A stretch of DNA of 64,000 nucleotides from Alkalibaculum bacchi (GTDB lineage Bacteria > Bacillota > Clostridia > Eubacteriales > Alkalibacteraceae). A program made the position numbers and the translations under genes. Position 1 is the first letter of the stretch, and every line of letters starts with the position of its first letter. The notes beneath the pieces are model-generated. The model was not told where the DNA came from. It worked only from the letters and a program-made list of their open reading frames with translations, and did not search any database. The DNA lies in contig NZ_CALNCS010000021.1 of NCBI RefSeq assembly GCF_937875145.1, positions 1-64,000 on the forward strand, given 5' to 3'. Below are positions 27,446 through 37,868 of this stretch, in pieces.

Positions 27446-28492
27446 ATGAAAGCGTATTTGCAATTAGAAAATGACATTACTTTTGAAGGTAGAGCATTTG
27501 GTAGAGTAGGAGATATTGTGGGAGAGGTTGTATTCAATACTAGCATGGCAGGATACCAAGAGCTTATAACAGATCCATCCTACTATGGACAAATCCTTAC
27601 TATGACCTATCCTCTAATAGGAAACTACGGCATTAATTTAGAAGACGATGAATCAGATGGTCCGAAAATTAAAGGGCTAATTGTACGAGAAAAATGCGAT
27701 TTTCCTAATAATTTCAGATGTGAGCTGGATTTAGAAGGCTATTTAAAATACAACAATATTATGGGTTTAGAGGGTATTGACACCCGTGCGCTTACGAAAA
27801 TCATACGAAGAAATGGAACTCTTAGAGGACTTATTAGCCTTTGTAGATTACCTCATACAAAATTAATGGACATGCTAGATGGCTATAATAATTCAAAAGC
27901 TGTAGACATGGTTAGCACAAAAGAAACGTATACTATTGAAGGATCAGGAAAAAATCTCGCAGTTATTGATTTTGGTATCAAGAACACAATCCTCCAGACA
28001 CTAAAAGATAAAGGCTTAAAGATTACTGTGTTTCCAAGTAATACTTCTGTAAGTAAAATATTAAGTTCAAATCCTCAAGGCTTATTCTTATCTAATGGGC
28101 CTGGAAACCCTAAAGATTATCCCGAAATTATTGAGAATGTAAAAGCACTCCTTGAAAAGCTACCAACTATGGGCAATGGTTTAGGTCATCAGTTTATTGC
28201 TTTGGCATTAGGTGGTGATACAGAAAAGCTAGCCTTTGGCCATCGAGGATCCAATCATCCAGTAAAAGATGTTTACAAAGACAGATCTTATATAACGTCT
28301 CAAAATCATGGCTATGTAGTCAGCAAAGTTCCAAAAGATATGGAAATTACACATATCAGTCTTAATGATCAAACTATTGAGGGATTAAGACACGAGACAA
28401 AGCCTATACTATCCGTACAATTTCAACCAGAAGCATATCCTGGAACAGAAGATACGATTGATATTTTTGACGAATTCATAGAACTATTGTAG
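27446..28492 (+). CDS. carA: Carbamoyl-phosphate synthase small subunit, glutaminase residues lost
   Basis: Small (amidotransferase) subunit, normally hydrolysing glutamine to feed ammonia to CarB. The N-terminal CarA domain (about residues 1-150) is normal, with FNTSMAGYQE and LEGIDTRALT. In the class I glutaminase domain the nucleophile motif normally reads GICLGHQ; here it reads GNGLGHQ, with Gly245 (GGT, 28178-28180) in place of the cysteine. The motif normally reading FHPEA is FQPEA, with Gln327 in place of the catalytic histidine. The glutamate remains. Glutaminase activity should be absent, while the subunit is otherwise full length (348 residues) and in frame. Twelve bases after pyrE and 9 before carB. 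Confidence 0.93.
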   Translation: MKAYLQLENDITFEGRAFGRVGDIVGEVVFNTSMAGYQELITDPSYYGQILTMTYPLIGNYGINLEDDESDGPKIKGLIVREKCDFPNNFRCELDLEGYLKYNNIMGLEGIDTRALTKIIRRNGTLRGLISLCRLPHTKLMDMLDGYNNSKAVDMVSTKETYTIEGSGKNLAVIDFGIKNTILQTLKDKGLKITVFPSNTSVSKILSSNPQGLFLSNGPGNPKDYPEIIENVKALLEKLPTMGNGLGHQFIALALGGDTEKLAFGHRGSNHPVKDVYKDRSYITSQNHGYVVSKVPKDMEITHISLNDQTIEGLRHETKPILSVQFQPEAYPGTEDTIDIFDEFIELL

Positions 28493-28501
28493 GAGGAAAT
28501 T

Positions 28502-31500
28502 ATGCCAAAAAGAGATAATATAAAAAAGGTATTAGTAATTGGATCCGGTCCCATTGTAATTGGCCAAGCAGCAGAATTTGACTATTCTGGAGCGCAAGCT
28601 TGCCAATCTTTGATGGAAGAAGGCGTAGAAGTAGTTCTTGTTAACAGCAATCCGGCTACGATTATGACCGATAAAGGAATGGCCCACAAGGTTTATATTG
28701 AACCAATTAATGTAAAGACTATAGAAAAGATCATTGAAATAGAGAGACCAGATAGCATAATAGCTGGAATGGGTGGACAAACAGGGTTAAATATTACATT
28801 AGAGCTTCACGATAAAGGAATCCTAGACAAATACGGAGTAATGGTTATAGGTACATCTATTGAGTCCATAAAAAAGGGAGAAGATCGAGAGTTATTTAGA
28901 AAACTTATGGAGGAAATTCATCAGCCTATTATTGAAAGCACAACGGTATCTAATTTAGATGACGCATTACAATATGCAGAACAAATTGGCTATCCCGTAG
29001 TGGTTCGACCTGCCTATACTCTAGGTGGATCTGGTGGGGGAATTGCTGAAGATGTAAATGAGCTTAAAGAAATTGCTTCAAAGGGATTGCACCTAAGTAG
29101 AGTGGGGCAAGTGCTTATTGAAAAAAGCATAAAAGGCTGGAAAGAAGTAGAATACGAGGTCATACGAGATGGCAAGGGAAACTGTATTGTGGTGTGTAAT
29201 ATGGAAAATGTTGACCCTGTAGGAATTCACACAGGTGACAGCATCGTAGTGGCTCCAACCCAAACTTTAAGCAGTAAGGAATGCCAGATGCTTCGTAAGG
29301 CATCTTTAGATATTATTAGCGCTATTGGCATAGAGGGGGGATGTAATGTACAGTTTGCCCTTCACCCAAAAAGCTTTGAGTATGCAGTTATTGAAATTAA
29401 TCCAAGAGTAAGCCGCTCATCTGCTCTAGCTTCAAAGGCAACAGGGTATCCTATTGCAAAGGTAGCATCAAAAATAGCACTAGGATTCCCATTAGATGAA
29501 ATTAAAAATGCCGTGACCAAAAAGACTTTTGCATGCTTTGAACCAAGTATAGATTATGTAGTAGTAAAAATTCCAAAATGGCCTTTTGATAAATTTTACG
29601 GAGCCGATCGAAAATTAGGCACCAAGATGATGGCTACTGGTGAGGTAATGGCCATAGGCAGCAGTTTTGAAAGTGCACTTTTAAAAGGGATTCGATCCTT
29701 AGAATTAAAACAGTACTCATTAGATCATAAAGGTGTGAAAAAATACTCTCTGCAAGAGCTTAGAGAGAAAGTTATGTACCCTAATGATGAGAGATTGTTT
29801 TATTTAGCAGAAATGCTCCGAAGAGGATACCGAGTCGTAAAATTATCGGAAGAGACGGGTATGGATGAATTTTTTATCAATAAAATTAAGTTTATCGTCG
29901 ACGAAGAAGAGCAATTAAAGAATACCAAGTCTCAAGATTTGACGGAAGAAAAATTGACTGATTTAAAAATCAAAGGATTCTCTGATAAGGGTATTGCTGA
30001 CCTGATGGGAATTTCTCCTAATGAAGTATATGAAATGAGAGATATGTGGGGAATTCGCACCTCGTACAAGATGGTAGACACTTGTGCTGGTGAATTTGAT
30101 GCGATCTCTCCATACTATTATTCTACCTATGACAAAGAAGATGAAGTAGAAGTATCTGAAAATAAAAAGATAATTGTCATAGGCTCTGGTCCAATACGAA
30201 TTGGTCAAGGCATTGAATTTGACTACTGTTCTGTTCACTGTGTACAAGCTCTATCTAAATTAGGAGTAGAGACCATTATTATAAATAATAATCCAGAAAC
30301 CGTAAGTACAGATTTTAATATTTCAGATAAATTATATTTTGAGCCTCTTACAGAAGAAGACACTTACAATATCATACAAAAGGAAAATCCTGATGGTGTA
30401 ATCCTTCAATTTGGAGGGCAAACAGCTATAAAATTAGCTGAATTCTTTGAAAGCAAGGGCATCCCTGTGCTGGGCACATTACCTAAGGATATCGATGCAG
30501 CAGAAGACCGTGAAAAATTTGAAGAAATCCTAGAAAAACTAAATATCAAGCGACCAGAAGGCAAAGGAATCTGGACTTTAGAAGAAGGACTTGCTATGGC
30601 AAGACAGCTGGGCTATCCAATATTAGTTCGTCCTTCCTATGTGTTAGGTGGACAGGGAATGGAAATATGTTATGATGACTCTGAATTAGAGTTTTATTTA
30701 GGCGATGCATTTTCTAAAGACAAGAAAAATCCTGTATTAGTAGACAAATACTTAAATGGAATGGAAATAGAAGTAGACGCCATATGCGATGGAGAAGATG
30801 TGCTTATTCCAGGAATTATGGAACATCTTGAAAGAGCGGGGATTCACTCAGGAGACAGCATTAGCTTGTATCCTCCACAAAATGTATCACAAAAAACAAA
30901 AGATAAGATATTAGAGTATACAAAAGAGCTAGCCCTTTCATTAAATGTAATGGGTATGATAAATATCCAATTTATTGAGTATAATAGGGAGCTTTATATT
31001 ATCGAAGTAAACCCTAGATCTAGTAGGACAGTGCCTTATATTACCAAGGTGACAGGAGTGCCTATAATTGATCTCGCTACAAGAGTTATGTTAGGAGAAA
31101 AATTAAAGGATTTAAACTACGGAGTAGGAATCTACCCAGAATCGAAGCTCATTTGCGCAAAAGTACCTGTATTCTCGACGGAAAAACTGCCAAAAGTAGA
31201 AGCCAGCTTAGGTCCTGAAATGCGCTCTACAGGTGAGGTACTTGGTGTTAGTGACGATCTATTAGGGGCTCTTTATAAAGGTTTGACAGCAGCAGGCATG
31301 GATATGTCTCATAGAAAGAGAAGAGTACTAGTGACTTTACGAGAGAAAGATAAGGAAGAATTTAAACCTTTGGCCCTAAAGATGAAAGAGATGAATTATG
31401 AGTTCTTTGCTACAGAAAACACAGCAAATTATTTAGAAAGCATAGGAATCAAAGTAGACGTGGTGAAGAAAATTCATGAAGGTAGCCCTAATATCCTAGA

Positions 31501-31717
31501 TATTATTCGAACAGGTAATATTGATATGGTCTTTAATACGCCAACAAAAGGAAATGACTCTAAAAGAGATGGTTTTGCCATAAGAAGAACGGCAATAGAG
31601 TCTTCTGTAGAGCTCATGACCAGCTTAGACAAAGCAAAGGCCATTGTGGAGATTCTATATGCTAATATAAATGAAGAAGATTTAGAAATTTATGAAATAT
31701 CGGAATATGGGAAATAA
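28502..31717 (+). CDS. carB: Carbamoyl-phosphate synthase large subunit
   Basis: Makes carbamoyl phosphate from bicarbonate, ammonia and two ATP. At 1071 residues it is full length, with two homologous ATP-grasp halves. Each half begins with a GSGPI motif ([19 protein letters not shown] near residue 12 and [17 protein letters not shown] near 558) and has NPRVSRSS or NPRSSRT in the metal site. The C-terminal MGS-like allosteric domain (about 935-1071) is present. GGAGG precedes the ATG. Last gene of the operon. With a CarA lacking its glutaminase residues, this subunit probably takes free ammonia. Confidence 0.97.
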   Translation: MPKRDNIKKVLVIGSGPIVIGQAAEFDYSGAQACQSLMEEGVEVVLVNSNPATIMTDKGMAHKVYIEPINVKTIEKIIEIERPDSIIAGMGGQTGLNITLELHDKGILDKYGVMVIGTSIESIKKGEDRELFRKLMEEIHQPIIESTTVSNLDDALQYAEQIGYPVVVRPAYTLGGSGGGIAEDVNELKEIASKGLHLSRVGQVLIEKSIKGWKEVEYEVIRDGKGNCIVVCNMENVDPVGIHTGDSIVVAPTQTLSSKECQMLRKASLDIISAIGIEGGCNVQFALHPKSFEYAVIEINPRVSRSSALASKATGYPIAKVASKIALGFPLDEIKNAVTKKTFACFEPSIDYVVVKIPKWPFDKFYGADRKLGTKMMATGEVMAIGSSFESALLKGIRSLELKQYSLDHKGVKKYSLQELREKVMYPNDERLFYLAEMLRRGYRVVKLSEETGMDEFFINKIKFIVDEEEQLKNTKSQDLTEEKLTDLKIKGFSDKGIADLMGISPNEVYEMRDMWGIRTSYKMVDTCAGEFDAISPYYYSTYDKEDEVEVSENKKIIVIGSGPIRIGQGIEFDYCSVHCVQALSKLGVETIIINNNPETVSTDFNISDKLYFEPLTEEDTYNIIQKENPDGVILQFGGQTAIKLAEFFESKGIPVLGTLPKDIDAAEDREKFEEILEKLNIKRPEGKGIWTLEEGLAMARQLGYPILVRPSYVLGGQGMEICYDDSELEFYLGDAFSKDKKNPVLVDKYLNGMEIEVDAICDGEDVLIPGIMEHLERAGIHSGDSISLYPPQNVSQKTKDKILEYTKELALSLNVMGMINIQFIEYNRELYIIEVNPRSSRTVPYITKVTGVPIIDLATRVMLGEKLKDLNYGVGIYPESKLICAKVPVFSTEKLPKVEASLGPEMRSTGEVLGVSDDLLGALYKGLTAAGMDMSHRKRRVLVTLREKDKEEFKPLALKMKEMNYEFFATENTANYLESIGIKVDVVKKIHEGSPNILDIIRTGNIDMVFNTPTKGNDSKRDGFAIRRTAIESSVELMTSLDKAKAIVEILYANINEEDLEIYEISEYGK

Positions 31718-31738
31718 TATGAGGTAAATAGGAATGCT

Positions 31739-31776
31739 AAAACCATCGAGGGTGTGCTGCTACTCGATGGTTTTTT
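31739..31776 (+). terminator. Terminator of the pyr operon
   Basis: AAAACCATCGAG pairs with CTCGATGGTTTT around 12 bases and ends in TT. Confidence 0.9.
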
Positions 31777-31872
31777 ATTAGTGGAAAGTGGAATGCGAAA
31801 ATCCGAAAACTACAACTCGCCGAAGGAGAAAAAATAATTCTCAATTTAAATTGTGCAAATAGTTCACCCAAG

Positions 31873-32262
31873 TCACTCTCTCAAGGTCTTCTTCGAAGCG
31901 ATATGGTAAGTCACAGCACTGGCTATGAAGAAAATAAGTACTTTCGCGTAGGAGGGTATTGGAGAAAATACAAGACAACAGCTTATGCTGAGCCATAAAA
32001 GCGTTAAGGCGTAAACTTTTACTTTTAGGGTGATACCACCTTTATTTCGGTAGTCATCAATATACTTGCCAAATATCTTGTGATGAAGTAAATAATTATA
32101 AGCTCTATTTGAACCTCTATAATAACAAGCAGCGCTAAGAAGTAAAAAAGGCGTTGTAGGCAACAAAGGTAAAACCATTCCTACAATTCCTAAACCTAGT
32201 GAAAGAGTGCCAATACCTAGCAAAAGATAACGAAGCACACCATTCATAAAAAACCTCCTCAA
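31873..32262 (-). CDS. YbaN family (DUF454) membrane protein
   Basis: A 129-residue protein with three or four hydrophobic segments. The family signature LPLLPTTPFLLLSAACYYRGS (about residues 29-48) is clear. Function is unknown; DUF454 proteins are inner-membrane proteins in many bacteria. GAGGAGG precedes the ATG on the minus strand. Alone and convergent with the pyr operon. Confidence 0.88.
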   Translation of the reverse strand: MRRFFMNGVLRYLLLGIGTLSLGLGIVGMVLPLLPTTPFLLLSAACYYRGSNRAYNYLLHHKIFGKYIDDYRNKGGITLKVKVYALTLLWLSISCCLVFSPIPSYAKVLIFFIASAVTYHIASKKTLRE

Positions 32263-32483
32263 AATATATAGTCGATAGTGTAAATCGAGTAGACCATATT
32301 AATTAAAAATAGAAATACTATCTTAATTATTCTACAAAAAAGTCAAATTCAAACATTTTATGAGAAATTGAATGTGAAAGTGAAAAATAGAAAACAATAA
32401 AACTGTTTGCCGAAGTCGTTATTGTGGTATATTAATTATATAAAACATATAGGAATTCTTAATAATAAGAGAGGATGAAACGA

Positions 32484-32867
32484 TTGAATTTAGAAATTAT
32501 TCATACGAAAAAAGCACCCGAAGCTATTGGCCCATATTCACAAGCAATAATAGTAGGAAACTTAGTATTTACTTCTGGTCAAGTTCCCCTAAATCCTAAA
32601 ACTGGAGAAATAGTATGTACAGATGTAGAAGGGCAAACAAAGCAAGCCTTAGAGAATATAAAAAATGTGCTAGAGGCAGGGGGCAGTGATTTAGACCACG
32701 TGGTAAAAACGACTGTTTATATCCAAAATATGGATGACTTTAATAAGGTCAATGAAATATATGCTTCCTACTTTACTAGTGTATATCCTGCAAGATCTTG
32801 CGTAGAGGTATCAAAATTACCAAAAGGTGTGCTAGTAGAAATAGAAGCCATAGGAATAGTGAAATAA
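32484..32867 (+). CDS. ridA: RidA family reactive imine/enamine deaminase
   Basis: Hydrolyses reactive enamine or imine intermediates such as 2-aminoacrylate made by PLP enzymes. The family motifs are visible: APEAIGPYSQAI near the N terminus, TSGQVPLNP, and ARSCVEVSKLPKG with the active-site arginine. The TTG at 32484 is chosen over the ATG at 32475 because GAGAGG directly abuts the ATG but lies 9 bases from the TTG. The protein is 127 residues. It lies 95 bases upstream of cysteine synthase, a PLP enzyme whose chemistry can generate aminoacrylate. Confidence 0.93.
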   Translation: MNLEIIHTKKAPEAIGPYSQAIIVGNLVFTSGQVPLNPKTGEIVCTDVEGQTKQALENIKNVLEAGGSDLDHVVKTTVYIQNMDDFNKVNEIYASYFTSVYPARSCVEVSKLPKGVLVEIEAIGIVK

Positions 32868-32962
32868 TATTTGAAAAACTATTGACATTTTTGTCTAAAA
32901 TGAATAAAATTAATATAACATATAAAACATATCGAATTAGTATGAAATGATGGAGGGGTATT

Positions 32963-33895
32963 ATGAGTAAAATAGCTAAGAGTTTAACGGATTTAATTGG
33001 AAACACACCATTATTAGAATTATCAAATTACAACAAAAACAATGATTTAAGCGCTACTGTAATAGCAAAGCTAGAATATTTTAATCCATTAGGTAGCATT
33101 AAAGACCGTATTGGTTATGCAATGGTCAAAGAGGCAGAAGAAAGAGGCATCCTAAAAGAAGGTGCTACTATTATCGAGTCTACTAGTGGAAATACAGGTA
33201 TTGCTCTTTCCTTTGTGGCTGCAGCTAGGGGATACAGAATGATTATTACTATGCCTGATACAATGAGTATGGAACGAAGAAATCTTTTAAAGGCATTAGG
33301 TGCAGAACTTGTATTAACACCAGGTGCGGATGGTATGAAAGGGGCTATTGCCAAAGCAAAAGAATTACAAGCTGAAATTCCAAATAGCTTTATACCACAA
33401 CAATTTAATAATCCTGCAAACCCAGAAATCCACAAAAAGACGACTGCAGAAGAGATATGGAGAGATACAGAAGGTACAGTAGATATTATTATTGCAGGTG
33501 TAGGAACAGGCGGAACGATTACAGGTGTGGGAGAAGTACTAAAGAATAAAAAACCAAGTGTTCAAATCATCGCAGTAGAGCCAATGGATTCACCAGTTCT
33601 TTCTGGTGGAAAACCCGGTGGACACAAAATCCAAGGAATCGGAGCAGGATTTGTTCCAGAAGTATACAATAGTGAATTTATAGATGAAATATACCAAGTA
33701 ACAAATGATGAAGCATTTGAAGCATCAAGGGCAGCATCAAAGAGTGAAGGTTTATTAGTAGGTATCTCATCAGGAGCAGCGCTACACGCAGCAACAGAAG
33801 TGGCAAAGAGACCTGAAAATAAAGGTAAGACAATTGTAGCAATCTTACCAGATACAGGAGAAAGATATCTTTCGACAGCATTGTATCAAGAATAA
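32963..33895 (+). CDS. cysK: Cysteine synthase (O-acetylserine sulfhydrylase)
   Basis: PLP enzyme forming cysteine from O-acetylserine and sulfide. The PLP lysine lies in [11 protein letters not shown] (about residues 34-44). The substrate loop [10 protein letters not shown] and the phosphate-binding [10 protein letters not shown] (about 176-185) are present. The 310-residue length is typical of CysK. GGAGGGG precedes the ATG. No T-box or S-box is seen upstream. A strong terminator follows. Confidence 0.95.
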   Translation: MSKIAKSLTDLIGNTPLLELSNYNKNNDLSATVIAKLEYFNPLGSIKDRIGYAMVKEAEERGILKEGATIIESTSGNTGIALSFVAAARGYRMIITMPDTMSMERRNLLKALGAELVLTPGADGMKGAIAKAKELQAEIPNSFIPQQFNNPANPEIHKKTTAEEIWRDTEGTVDIIIAGVGTGGTITGVGEVLKNKKPSVQIIAVEPMDSPVLSGGKPGGHKIQGIGAGFVPEVYNSEFIDEIYQVTNDEAFEASRAASKSEGLLVGISSGAALHAATEVAKRPENKGKTIVAILPDTGERYLSTALYQE

Positions 33896-33905
33896 TCTAT
33901 ACATT

Positions 33906-33945
33906 AAAAAAGTCTTTAGAATCATTGATTCCAAAGACTTTTTTT
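33906..33945 (+). terminator. Terminator after cysK
   Basis: AAAAAAGTCTTTaGAATC pairs with GATTCcAAAGACTTTTTT; 17 pairs with one mismatch. Works in both directions. Confidence 0.9.
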
Positions 33946-34160
33946 AATGTAGGAAATAATACTTGCTATGAGTTTGATGCTTCGTTGAAATTTTTCTATT
34001 CCTTGGTGGTTGGATGGTTGGTTTATTGGACGGAAAAAATAAACTCGTCTTTAGGCGGGAAAGTGCAAAAACCTTCGTAGCAAGCTACAAATCAAAGATT
34101 TTATTTAAATACAAGGTAGGTATATATATGTATATTTGACGTGAACTATTCTCATATATT

Positions 34161-34298
34161 AGGAAAGTCCTACTTTTGGACTTAAATATTATTTAAGCCC
34201 TCTTTATACGTGATGGAATCTTTGACCTGTAAGACTTGACCCTAGCACTGATGGTTGAAGACTGGCTGATATGGCTAAAGTGTCAAAGGGACTTTCTT
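34161..34298 (+). ncRNA. Candidate structured RNA, copy 2
   Basis: AGGAAAGTCC (34161-34170) pairs with GGACTTTCTT (34289-34298), closing a 138-base segment. Inside are blocks shared with the segment at 13196-13305: ATCTTTGACCTGTAAGACTT (34218-34237), CTAGCACTGAT (34242-34252), ATGGCTAAA (34271-34279), then ACTTTCTTGTAT. The closing helix and the order of blocks are kept while the rest varies, which is the pattern of a conserved RNA. It stands between cysK and the convergent LUD gene with no ORF, so it would be free-standing. Family unknown to me. Confidence 0.5.
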
Positions 34299-34369
34299 GT
34301 ATGTAGGGAGAGACGCCTCATCGCTTCGCATAAAGGTCACCTATGGTGATCAAATTTCCGTCCAACGAC

Positions 34370-35006
34370 CTAGTATCCTAGGTTCTCTCCAACTAAAATA
34401 ATCTTCACCCTTCCTACTTCCGTACTTCTTCTCGTGATAGTAACAGTAGAACAAATACTGTCGTCACCAAAGCAGTTACCGCATACTCCCATTTTAGCGC
34501 AAGGGGGTGTCTTTGCTTAGTCTTAGGGTATTTTTAGGGGAGGCAATATTTTGTGTTCTCCAGATTGCTTCATCGATATCTTTACATATTTTATTCATAC
34601 CTACAATGAGGATTACGTTTTTAGGTCCAAAAGCCAGAGCCGCCACTCGATTACCTACACCATCAATATTGACGAGTTCTCCTTTTATGGTAACGGCGTT
34701 AGAGCTCATAAGGTAGTAATCGCTAAAGATGGATTTCATAGCAGACTCTCTTAGCTCTTCAGGGGTATTGCCATCTTTTCGGTTTATATAAGTATAATTA
34801 CCACTTTTTATAGCATCTAATAAGCCAATTTCAATAATAGATTCAGAACCACCATGAGATACTACAGAGCCTTGGGGTATTAGTTCTAAGGTCTTTTGCA
34901 GCGCAGATTCCTTATCTGGACAGTAAAAAGACTCGAATCGTCTCTTCTCAAATTGGGACATTAATGTGTTTGCCATATTTTCATAATGTTTGTTTACTGG
35001 TTTCAC
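34370..35006 (-). pseudogene. LUD-domain protein, frameshifted near its 3' end
   Basis: LUD family (lactate utilisation LutC-like) protein. The intact frame gives 170 residues (34494-35006) with family features YCPDKESALQKTL, GSVVSHGGSES and VGNRVAALAFGPKNVILIVG. It then stops after SKDTPLR. A one-base shift in a run of five C (five G on the plus strand, about 34503-34507) restores the expected C-terminal tail: PCAKMGVCGNC, SICSTVTITRRS and VGENLGY, ending at 34370. So the real gene is about 210 codons with one frameshift. This may be a true mutation, a slippage-prone tract or a sequencing error. GGAGTGATT precedes the start. Confidence 0.8.
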
Positions 35007-35195
35007 AGAATCACTCCTTGATATATTTTTTTAGGAAAACAAATAAATGTAGTACAAAAGTATACTTTTGTATACCTCAAGTTTTCATATTGTAGATGTT
35101 TGATTTTTAGCTGAAAGCAAAGGGATTGGTTGGAAGGAAAAACCTATAAGCGCAACAAAACTTGTCTTTAAGTGAGATGAGGACCTCTAGTTAAT

Positions 35196-36071
35196 TTATT
35201 TGGGAACTATAATGTCGATATAATTCTCCATGAGTTTAAAATGAGCTTTATTTGTAATGGAAACTTCACCATCAAGATTAATGGGGAAGGGACAATCACT
35301 AGTTATGAGGATTTCTTTTCCTTTTATAAGTTGAACTTCTTTAATATCTCTATGCTTACCCTTCATATACTTAGGTAGTACGCGGAACATCTTTTCTTTA
35401 GACATATGCTTTACATGGCATATGTCAAAGTATCCATCGTCTAATTTGGCATCAGGGGTAGGCAGTACTCCTCCACCATAAAATTTTCCGTTTGCTATAG
35501 CAGTTAAAAGAGTTTTTGCATGGAAAGCTTGTCCATCAATTTGGATATTTAAATCCCAACCTTTGTAAGAAAATATGGTAAGTAGTGCGGAGACAAGATA
35601 CGCAAGGCTTCCTGAAAAGTACTTTTTCGTCTTTTGTGTTCTAATTGCTACTTGTGTATCTAACCCAATACTGGCCATATTAATAAAGTATCGATCATTG
35701 CACATACCTAAATCAATTGTCTTGACTTTACCATGTATTGTATCTAAAATGCACTGTTCAGGTTCTTTAGGATCACCTATACTTCGGACAAAGTCATTTC
35801 CAGATCCTGCTGGAACCACACCAAGAACAGCTTTAGAGCCTGTAATTCCATTGACTACCTCATTAACGGTCCCATCACCGCCAACTGCAATGATTCTTTT
35901 ATAATTATTTTCAATGCCCCACCGTGCAGTATCTTCAGCACCCCCTATACGTGGGGTCAGTTTTATCATATATTCTACATTTTCTTTCTCACAGATCCTT
36001 TTTATAATGGGCATAAGTTCAATAGATTTTCCTTTTCCTGCTACAGGATTGAGTACAAAGAATAATTTCAT
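35196..36071 (-). CDS. Diacylglycerol kinase-like lipid kinase (YegS/DgkB family)
   Basis: A 291-residue soluble lipid kinase. The ATP-binding motif GGDGTVNEVVNG (about residues 63-74) and the preceding NPVAGKGKS are the family hallmarks. PAGSGNDF and the C-terminal LDGE segment are also present. It phosphorylates diacylglycerol or a related lipid on the inner membrane surface. AGGAGAA precedes the ATG. Monocistronic. The exact lipid cannot be told from sequence. Confidence 0.9.
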   Translation of the reverse strand: MKLFFVLNPVAGKGKSIELMPIIKRICEKENVEYMIKLTPRIGGAEDTARWGIENNYKRIIAVGGDGTVNEVVNGITGSKAVLGVVPAGSGNDFVRSIGDPKEPEQCILDTIHGKVKTIDLGMCNDRYFINMASIGLDTQVAIRTQKTKKYFSGSLAYLVSALLTIFSYKGWDLNIQIDGQAFHAKTLLTAIANGKFYGGGVLPTPDAKLDDGYFDICHVKHMSKEKMFRVLPKYMKGKHRDIKEVQLIKGKEILITSDCPFPINLDGEVSITNKAHFKLMENYIDIIVPK

Positions 36072-36292
36072 TAGATTCTCCTATTATTGCATAAATTTCT
36101 TTACTTTTATCATACCGTAAATGACCTTTTGGCGCTATGTTTATTATTTAACTGAAAGGCAAATGATAGATAATAGTATAAATAATATTTTCATAAATGG
36201 TCATCCTAAGCTTATCTTATAGAAATGCTCCTTATTATATAAGTGAAAATATATTCCTGTATAAAATAAAAATAATGTAAAGTTTTTTCATT

Positions 36293-36316
36293 AAAGTCTT
36301 CTATAAGACTTTTTAT
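36293..36316 (+). terminator. Hairpin with U-tract upstream of gnd
   Basis: AAAGTCTT-CTAT-AAGACTTTTT. It lies 50 bases before gnd and after no plus-strand gene, so it could end a leader or reduce read-through. The rest of the 295-base gap shows nothing else. Confidence 0.5.
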
Positions 36317-36366
36317 TTTGATAGAATAGCTAACGTGACATTCACATAAAAGAGGAGGATTGTTTT

Positions 36367-37806
36367 ATGTCAAAACAACAAATAGGTGTAGTAGGTATGG
36401 CCGTTATGGGGCGAAATATTGCCTTGAATATTGAAAGTCGCGGATATACGGTTGCTTTATATAATCGGACTGAGTCAAAGACATCAGAAGTTGTAGCGCA
36501 AAACCCAGGTAAGCAGCTAAAAGCAACTTATAGCATCGAAGAATTTGTAGAAAGTCTAGAATCCCCACGTAAAATTCTACTAATGGTTCAAGCAGGAGCT
36601 GGTACAGATTCTACCATTGGAAATTTACTGCCACATTTAGATAAAGGAGATATCCTTATCGACGGTGGAAACACATTCTTTAAAGATACCATGAGAAGAA
36701 GTGAATATTTAGCTGAAAAGGGAATCAATTTTATAGGTACTGGTGTTTCTGGTGGAGAAGAAGGTGCTTTATTAGGGCCTGCTATAATGCCTGGTGGCCA
36801 GAAAGAGGCTTATGAATTAGTAGCTCCTATTCTAGAAAAAATCGCTGCGAAAGCAGAGGATGGTAAACCTTGTGTTACTTACACTGGCCCAGATGGAGCG
36901 GGTCATTTTGTAAAGATGGTTCATAATGGGATTGAGTATGGAGATATGCAATTGATTGCTGAAGCTTATGACATTTTACATCGTGGACTTGACTTATCTC
37001 CTAAGAAAATTGGTCAAATATTTGAAAAATGGAATAAAGGAGAATTGGATAGCTTTTTGATGGAAATCTCAGAACAAATTCTTCAAACAGGAGATCCTGA
37101 TACAGGCAGACCAATGGTCCATGTCATTATGGACAAGGCTGGCAACAAAGGAACAGGAAAATGGACATCACAAAGTGCCTTAGATTTAGGAGAACCCTTA
37201 TCACTAATCACCGAATCTGTTTTTGCTCGTTTTATCTCTTCTCAAAAAGAACAAAGATTAAAGGCAAGTAAAATCATTCCATCTGTAAAATCTCAAATAA
37301 GCTTTGATGAAAAGAGCAAGGGTGAATTTATCGATACACTTGGAAAAGCACTGTATTTTAGCAAAATCATGAGCTATGCTCAAGGCTTTGCCCAAATGAG
37401 CGCAGCAAGTGAAGAATATAATTGGAAATTACCTTATGGTGAGATCGCAAGCATATTTAGAGCCGGTTGTATTATCCGCGCTAAATTCTTACAAAAGATT
37501 ACAGAGGCCTATAGGAAAAACCCAGATTTACAAAATCTAATGTTAGATGACTATTTCTTAAGTATCGTATCTGAAAATCATGAAGCTGTACGTAAAGTAG
37601 TTTCAACAGCAATTGCTATGGGCATTCCTGTACCCACATTTGCTAGTGCAATAACTTATTACGATTCTTATCGCTCAGAAGTTTTGCCAGCGAACTTAAT
37701 TCAAGCTCAAAGAGATTTTTTTGGTGCTCATACTTATAACCGAGTAGACAAACCAGGAACATTCCACTTTCACTGGAATGAAGGTAAGGAAGAGTTGTTA
37801 GATTAG
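36367..37806 (+). CDS. gnd: 6-phosphogluconate dehydrogenase, decarboxylating
   Basis: Oxidises 6-phosphogluconate to ribulose 5-phosphate with NAD(P). The Rossmann motif [15 protein letters not shown] is at residues 7-21, followed by NRT, which favours NADP. The signature [21 protein letters not shown] (about residues 128-148) and the [13 protein letters not shown] catalytic lysine segment are present. The 479-residue length is the long bacterial form. AGAGGAGG precedes the ATG. It is 63 bases upstream of a hydroxyacid dehydrogenase and close to a sugar-acid operon, so a role in sugar-acid use is likely. Confidence 0.96.
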   Translation: MSKQQIGVVGMAVMGRNIALNIESRGYTVALYNRTESKTSEVVAQNPGKQLKATYSIEEFVESLESPRKILLMVQAGAGTDSTIGNLLPHLDKGDILIDGGNTFFKDTMRRSEYLAEKGINFIGTGVSGGEEGALLGPAIMPGGQKEAYELVAPILEKIAAKAEDGKPCVTYTGPDGAGHFVKMVHNGIEYGDMQLIAEAYDILHRGLDLSPKKIGQIFEKWNKGELDSFLMEISEQILQTGDPDTGRPMVHVIMDKAGNKGTGKWTSQSALDLGEPLSLITESVFARFISSQKEQRLKASKIIPSVKSQISFDEKSKGEFIDTLGKALYFSKIMSYAQGFAQMSAASEEYNWKLPYGEIASIFRAGCIIRAKFLQKITEAYRKNPDLQNLMLDDYFLSIVSENHEAVRKVVSTAIAMGIPVPTFASAITYYDSYRSEVLPANLIQAQRDFFGAHTYNRVDKPGTFHFHWNEGKEELLD

Positions 37807-37868
37807 TAAAGGCAGATATAATGCAAGTATAGTGAGATAAATAAGATATAGTACAGGGGGCCCCAATA

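Noticed and set aside
34161..34392. RNase P RNA suggested by AGGAAAGTCC
   Set aside because: The ACAGAA and other universal P RNA blocks are absent, the segment is too short, and a second diverged copy exists at 13.2 kb.
34306..34392. Extended RNA hairpin GGAGAGA/TCTCTCC after the candidate RNA
   Set aside because: Most of this interval is the out-of-frame C-terminal coding tail of the LUD gene, so the pairing is probably incidental.
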